Source: Sipunculus nudus (taxonomy: Eukaryota > Annelida > Sipuncula > Golfingiida > Sipunculidae). Taken from it: a stretch of 64,000 nt of DNA. The notes under the pieces were generated by a model, which worked only from the letters and a program-made list of their open reading frames with translations, searched no databases and was not told where the DNA came from. Shown here piece after piece: positions 61,401 to 64,000 of this stretch. The stretch lies in the NCBI GenBank assembly GCA_026874595.1, contig CM049312.1, positions 78,899,429 through 78,963,428 on the forward strand. Reading direction: 5' to 3'. Both the position numbers and the translations under genes were made by a program. Each line of letters begins with the position of its first letter. Positions within the stretch are counted from its first letter, which is position 1.

Positions 61401-63278
61401 GCCCACCCAGGGCATCATGGTTATAATATTACTAAATATCCAATCAGCATGTAAATACACTGTTTCTGGCATTATGGACTCCATACATTGTCGTTCCATC
61501 ATATAACATCTTTCTACGTCCCGAATTAATAACGTCCTTACGAAGAAGCCTTTGTGCTTCGAAAGCTCGTGTGTTAATAAACTGGTTGACAGTGGTTGTT
61601 CTATCTATAAGGCTGCACTGTTTATCTTTACCTTTGCTTCAACTACAAACTAACACGGCTATACCACTTATACATATGTGAGTGTATGTGTGTGTCTTAT
61701 TAAACGTCATGTCGTTTGTGCAGGAAAGATTTCAACCCGGACATCCACGATATATTATAGATAAACTGCTACAGGCCCGGGATACCAGATTTGATAAGGA
61801 CGGAAAACCTCTTCTTAATGAGGAGAATATATTCGGTGTGATACAGGATATATTTTTAGCAGGTAATTGATAAGCGAAAACAGGATGAAAATGTTTCATT
61901 TGTTACATATCTCAAAAATGTTTCCTTAAGTATTTGCATGTGGAATACCATTTTTAATGTTTAATCCGAGTGTTTTGAGCATCTGAAAAGCACCATAATG
62001 GAAACCTTTATTATGAATACTTTGCTTCATATGCATCTTACGCTTTTCACGCCTATCTGTGTTATTTTCATAGAAAATTATTATAGGAGGATGGTATTTG
62101 ATGAGGATTTACCAGCAGGATTCACTAGTAAAAGATAAAAAATAAAAATTAGGTGTAATGGGTAGTTGGGACAGAATGTACAATAAACTCTCCATACCCT
62201 ATATATATTGATGATGTAAATTAATATCTGTTTTAGGTCTATTGGCTCCTCTTTCAATTATATCATCACTGATGCTGATCTGCATACATTACCCGACAGT
62301 TCAACAGAAATTACAGGAAGAGATTGACCTTGTACTTGGACCTGGTGAACATTACTGTTGTCACCATAGAAGCGAGTTGCATTATGTTCAAGCCTCGTTT
62401 CTTGAGATTTTAAGATACATTTCTGTGATAGCTATGTTACAGCGCAAGACAATAAGGGACACAACTATTGGCGGATACGACATCCCAAAAGAAATGATAG
62501 TACGTGCAAATGTGATCCTGTTCCCGATTGTAAAAGTGAGAATATGCATTTTAAAACACAAATAAGTTTAATTAACAAAAGTTAACAAAATGAATACAGC
62601 GTTTATTATTAAAAGACGAAGCTAGGAAAATAGTGTGAAATAACAGTTATTAAGATCTAAACTTCTAAGTTGCAGGTATTAATGAATACATGGGAAGTTA
62701 ATCACAGCGATGCTTGGGAAAAACCGTGGACATTCAGGCCAGAACGTTTTCTTGATGAACACTTTAAGATCTTGCCAGTCAATCATCCAAAACGGAAAAG
62801 GTCAGTCTAATAAGGAATGAACAGCAAATGGGCACGTTTTCTCTTCTTGCTCGTGATACAGTAGTGTACAATGCTCTGAAGCCATGCATGAGTGGGTGCA
62901 TTAAATACAAATGCCATCACTATGTTATTCAACACATAACTTTCTATTTGCATATGTATCCTTAACCGAAATTTTATAAGAAAATGTATTTGTGATATAC
63001 TTAAGTAAAGGCTGTGTCTCTTAATTTCAACAGTCCTCCTAATATATAAATACATTTTCATCATTAGGTTGATGTCTTTTGGAGCTGGTGTTCGATCCTG
63101 CGCCGGAGAGTCTTTCGCGACGAATCTTATTTTCCAAATGATCACGAAACTGTGGCAAAAGTTCTCCTTTTTTCCTCTTATGGATGAACCGATGCCGTCA
63201 TGTGACCCGAGAGACTACGCTGAAAATGTGATTGTCTGCCCAAAGAATTATCGTCTGCGTATAGTTCCACGGGATTAA
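57827..63278 (+). CDS. Cytochrome P450, CYP2-clan, six exons, complete
   Basis: Haem-thiolate monooxygenase, expected on the ER membrane. Exons: 57827-58366, 58670-58882, 61724-61862, 62237-62535, 62676-62800, 63068-63278; 508 codons plus stop, the usual family length. Phases agree at every junction (0, 0, 1, 0, 2). Features: N-terminal anchor (MWQIYLCILFGFALHFS), proline hinge PPSVPGIPLLGN, C-helix WALLR, K-helix EILR, PERF, and a canonical haem loop FGAGVRSCAGE with the cysteine ligand. The I-helix is odd: where others have AG-x-D/E-T-T/S, this reads AGGLLAPLS, lacking the acid-alcohol pair used to activate oxygen. The exon 1 donor (GTG|GTCTGT) is weak but gives exact length alignment with CYP1-type proteins. 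ATG 57827 was preferred over an upstream in-frame ATG because the anchor starts there. Substrate unknown. Confidence 0.9.
58432..58470. repeat. (AT)n microsatellite in P450 intron 1
   Basis: About 19 AT units, 65 bp after the exon 1 donor. Confidence 0.95.
59590..60615 (+). repeat. 17-bp degenerate minisatellite in P450 intron 2
   Basis: The unit is about CAGACCATTAGAAGCAG, highly variable at the left end (59590-60000) and more regular at 60170-60480. There are some 50-60 copies with indels. It lies in the 2.84-kb second intron and explains about a third of its length. Confidence 0.9.
61154..61637. mobile_element. Element with ~70-80-bp terminal inverted repeats in P450 intron 2
   Basis: Left end GGTAAAGATAAACAGTG, then AGCC, then a part reading TTTATTAACACACGAGCTTTCGAA (61154-61221, split here by landmarks). 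The right end 61558-61637 is its reverse complement: TTCGAAAGCTCGTGTG..TTAATAAACT..GGCTGCACTGTTTATCTTTACC. The interior (about 335 bp) is GC-richer than the intron and has no ORF. Such ends with 'cgaaagctcgtgtgttaataaa' are repeated in marine invertebrate genomes and recall Penelope-like termini, but this assignment is from memory and tentative. Confidence 0.7.
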
Positions 63279-64000
63279 AAGGGCCGGGTTTTAGGATCGT
63301 TTGTTACAACATCACTAAAGTAAATGTTTTGTTACTTTTCACATTATTTCATTTAAATTGTATCAATTCAATGGATTTATACATTGCTTTTATACTGTGA
63401 CTGATTAGGACACAGGAATATTTTTATTTTTTTAAAGATCCCTAATGCATGAACCTGAGATCTCGCTATGTCGAGATATTTATGGCCCCGTTTGTGTTTT
63501 AAAAACCACTATGTTTAATTGGAGAAAAGCAAACAAAAATAAAGGGACCCATTCTGATATATTAAGTTTATTATTTAAACACAATCCCTGGAATTGCTTG
63601 AACGACTGAGTAAAATATCATTGTACAAGTTATAAATAAAAGGTTTACATCGTATTTTTATGGTAATATAAATTGAATACTTATTGCAATTTAGTGGACT
63701 AGAGGCGCTGCAATTTAGGTTCACTTATTACCGCGCCTACAGTTGTCAGTTATGTACCTGATCACCAAACGCTAAACCTTGTCTCATTTTAGCGGCGGTA
63801 GCTCGGGAGTTCACGCAGTAATTTTTTTTAATTTATCACATTTTAACGTTTACAGTTATTTGAGTACTTTAACTACTTGATGAGGCATTTATAACCATCA
63901 ATTGCCATGTATATCTGTAGCGAATGGAAGACAACTTTATTAGCCAAACACCGTCTTGTGATCATGGACACTAAATGATCTATACCTTAATCAACTTGAT
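63279..64000. other. 3' flank of the P450 gene
   Basis: Possible polyadenylation signals AATAAA at 63538-63543 and 63635-63640. Nothing else is recognised up to the window end. Confidence 0.45.

Overview
The window looks like nuclear DNA of a lophotrochozoan animal, most likely a marine bivalve or other mollusc. It is AT-rich, gene-sparse and intron-containing, and full of (TA)n microsatellites, minisatellites and old mobile-element copies. The genes fit that lineage: a secreted kringle plus C1q-like protein, a secreted C-type lectin, a CYP2-clan cytochrome P450, a multi-C2H2 zinc-finger protein and a class A GPCR with a very long ectodomain. There is no bacterial-style operon, no CRISPR array and no rRNA gene. 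The species cannot be named from the sequence alone.

Layout. 1-1740 is a block of ~288-bp repeats ending in a hairpin-terminated element. 3204-4777 (minus) encodes a nine-finger C2H2 protein. 7.7-9 kb holds a dispersed repeat and a foldback element between (TA)n tracts. 10.2-11.2 kb is a LINE reverse-transcriptase relic split by a 429-bp miniature LTR retrotransposon (TRIM-like). 12.2-13.5 kb (minus) holds the kringle and C1q exons. 16.6-17.96 kb is a 22-bp minisatellite. 20.7-22.6 kb (plus) is a three-exon C-type lectin gene. 25.5-25.8 kb holds a second foldback copy. 29.9-32.9 kb (minus) is the two-exon GPCR, whose intron contains a solo LTR of the TRIM. 33-43 kb holds duplicated blocks, including decayed copies of the GPCR 5' region. 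43.9-44.7 kb is a second LINE relic. 45.7-46.6 kb holds two tandem arrays. 48.2-53.6 kb and 55.3-56.9 kb (minus) are two decayed coding loci of transposon-like or unnamed families. 57.8-63.3 kb (plus) is a complete six-exon P450 gene of 508 codons.

The genes do not form a pathway. Lectin, C1q-like and kringle proteins are all secreted recognition-type molecules, common in molluscan innate immunity, but shared regulation cannot be inferred here. The four intact-looking models rest on exact agreement of splice phase and reading frame across introns, worked out by hand. The most unusual item is the TRIM-like element at 10552-10980: paired ~155-bp LTRs, an 18-nt primer-binding site perfectly complementary to the 3' end of tRNA-Pro, a polypurine tract, a target duplication, and tRNA-like A and B boxes inside each LTR.
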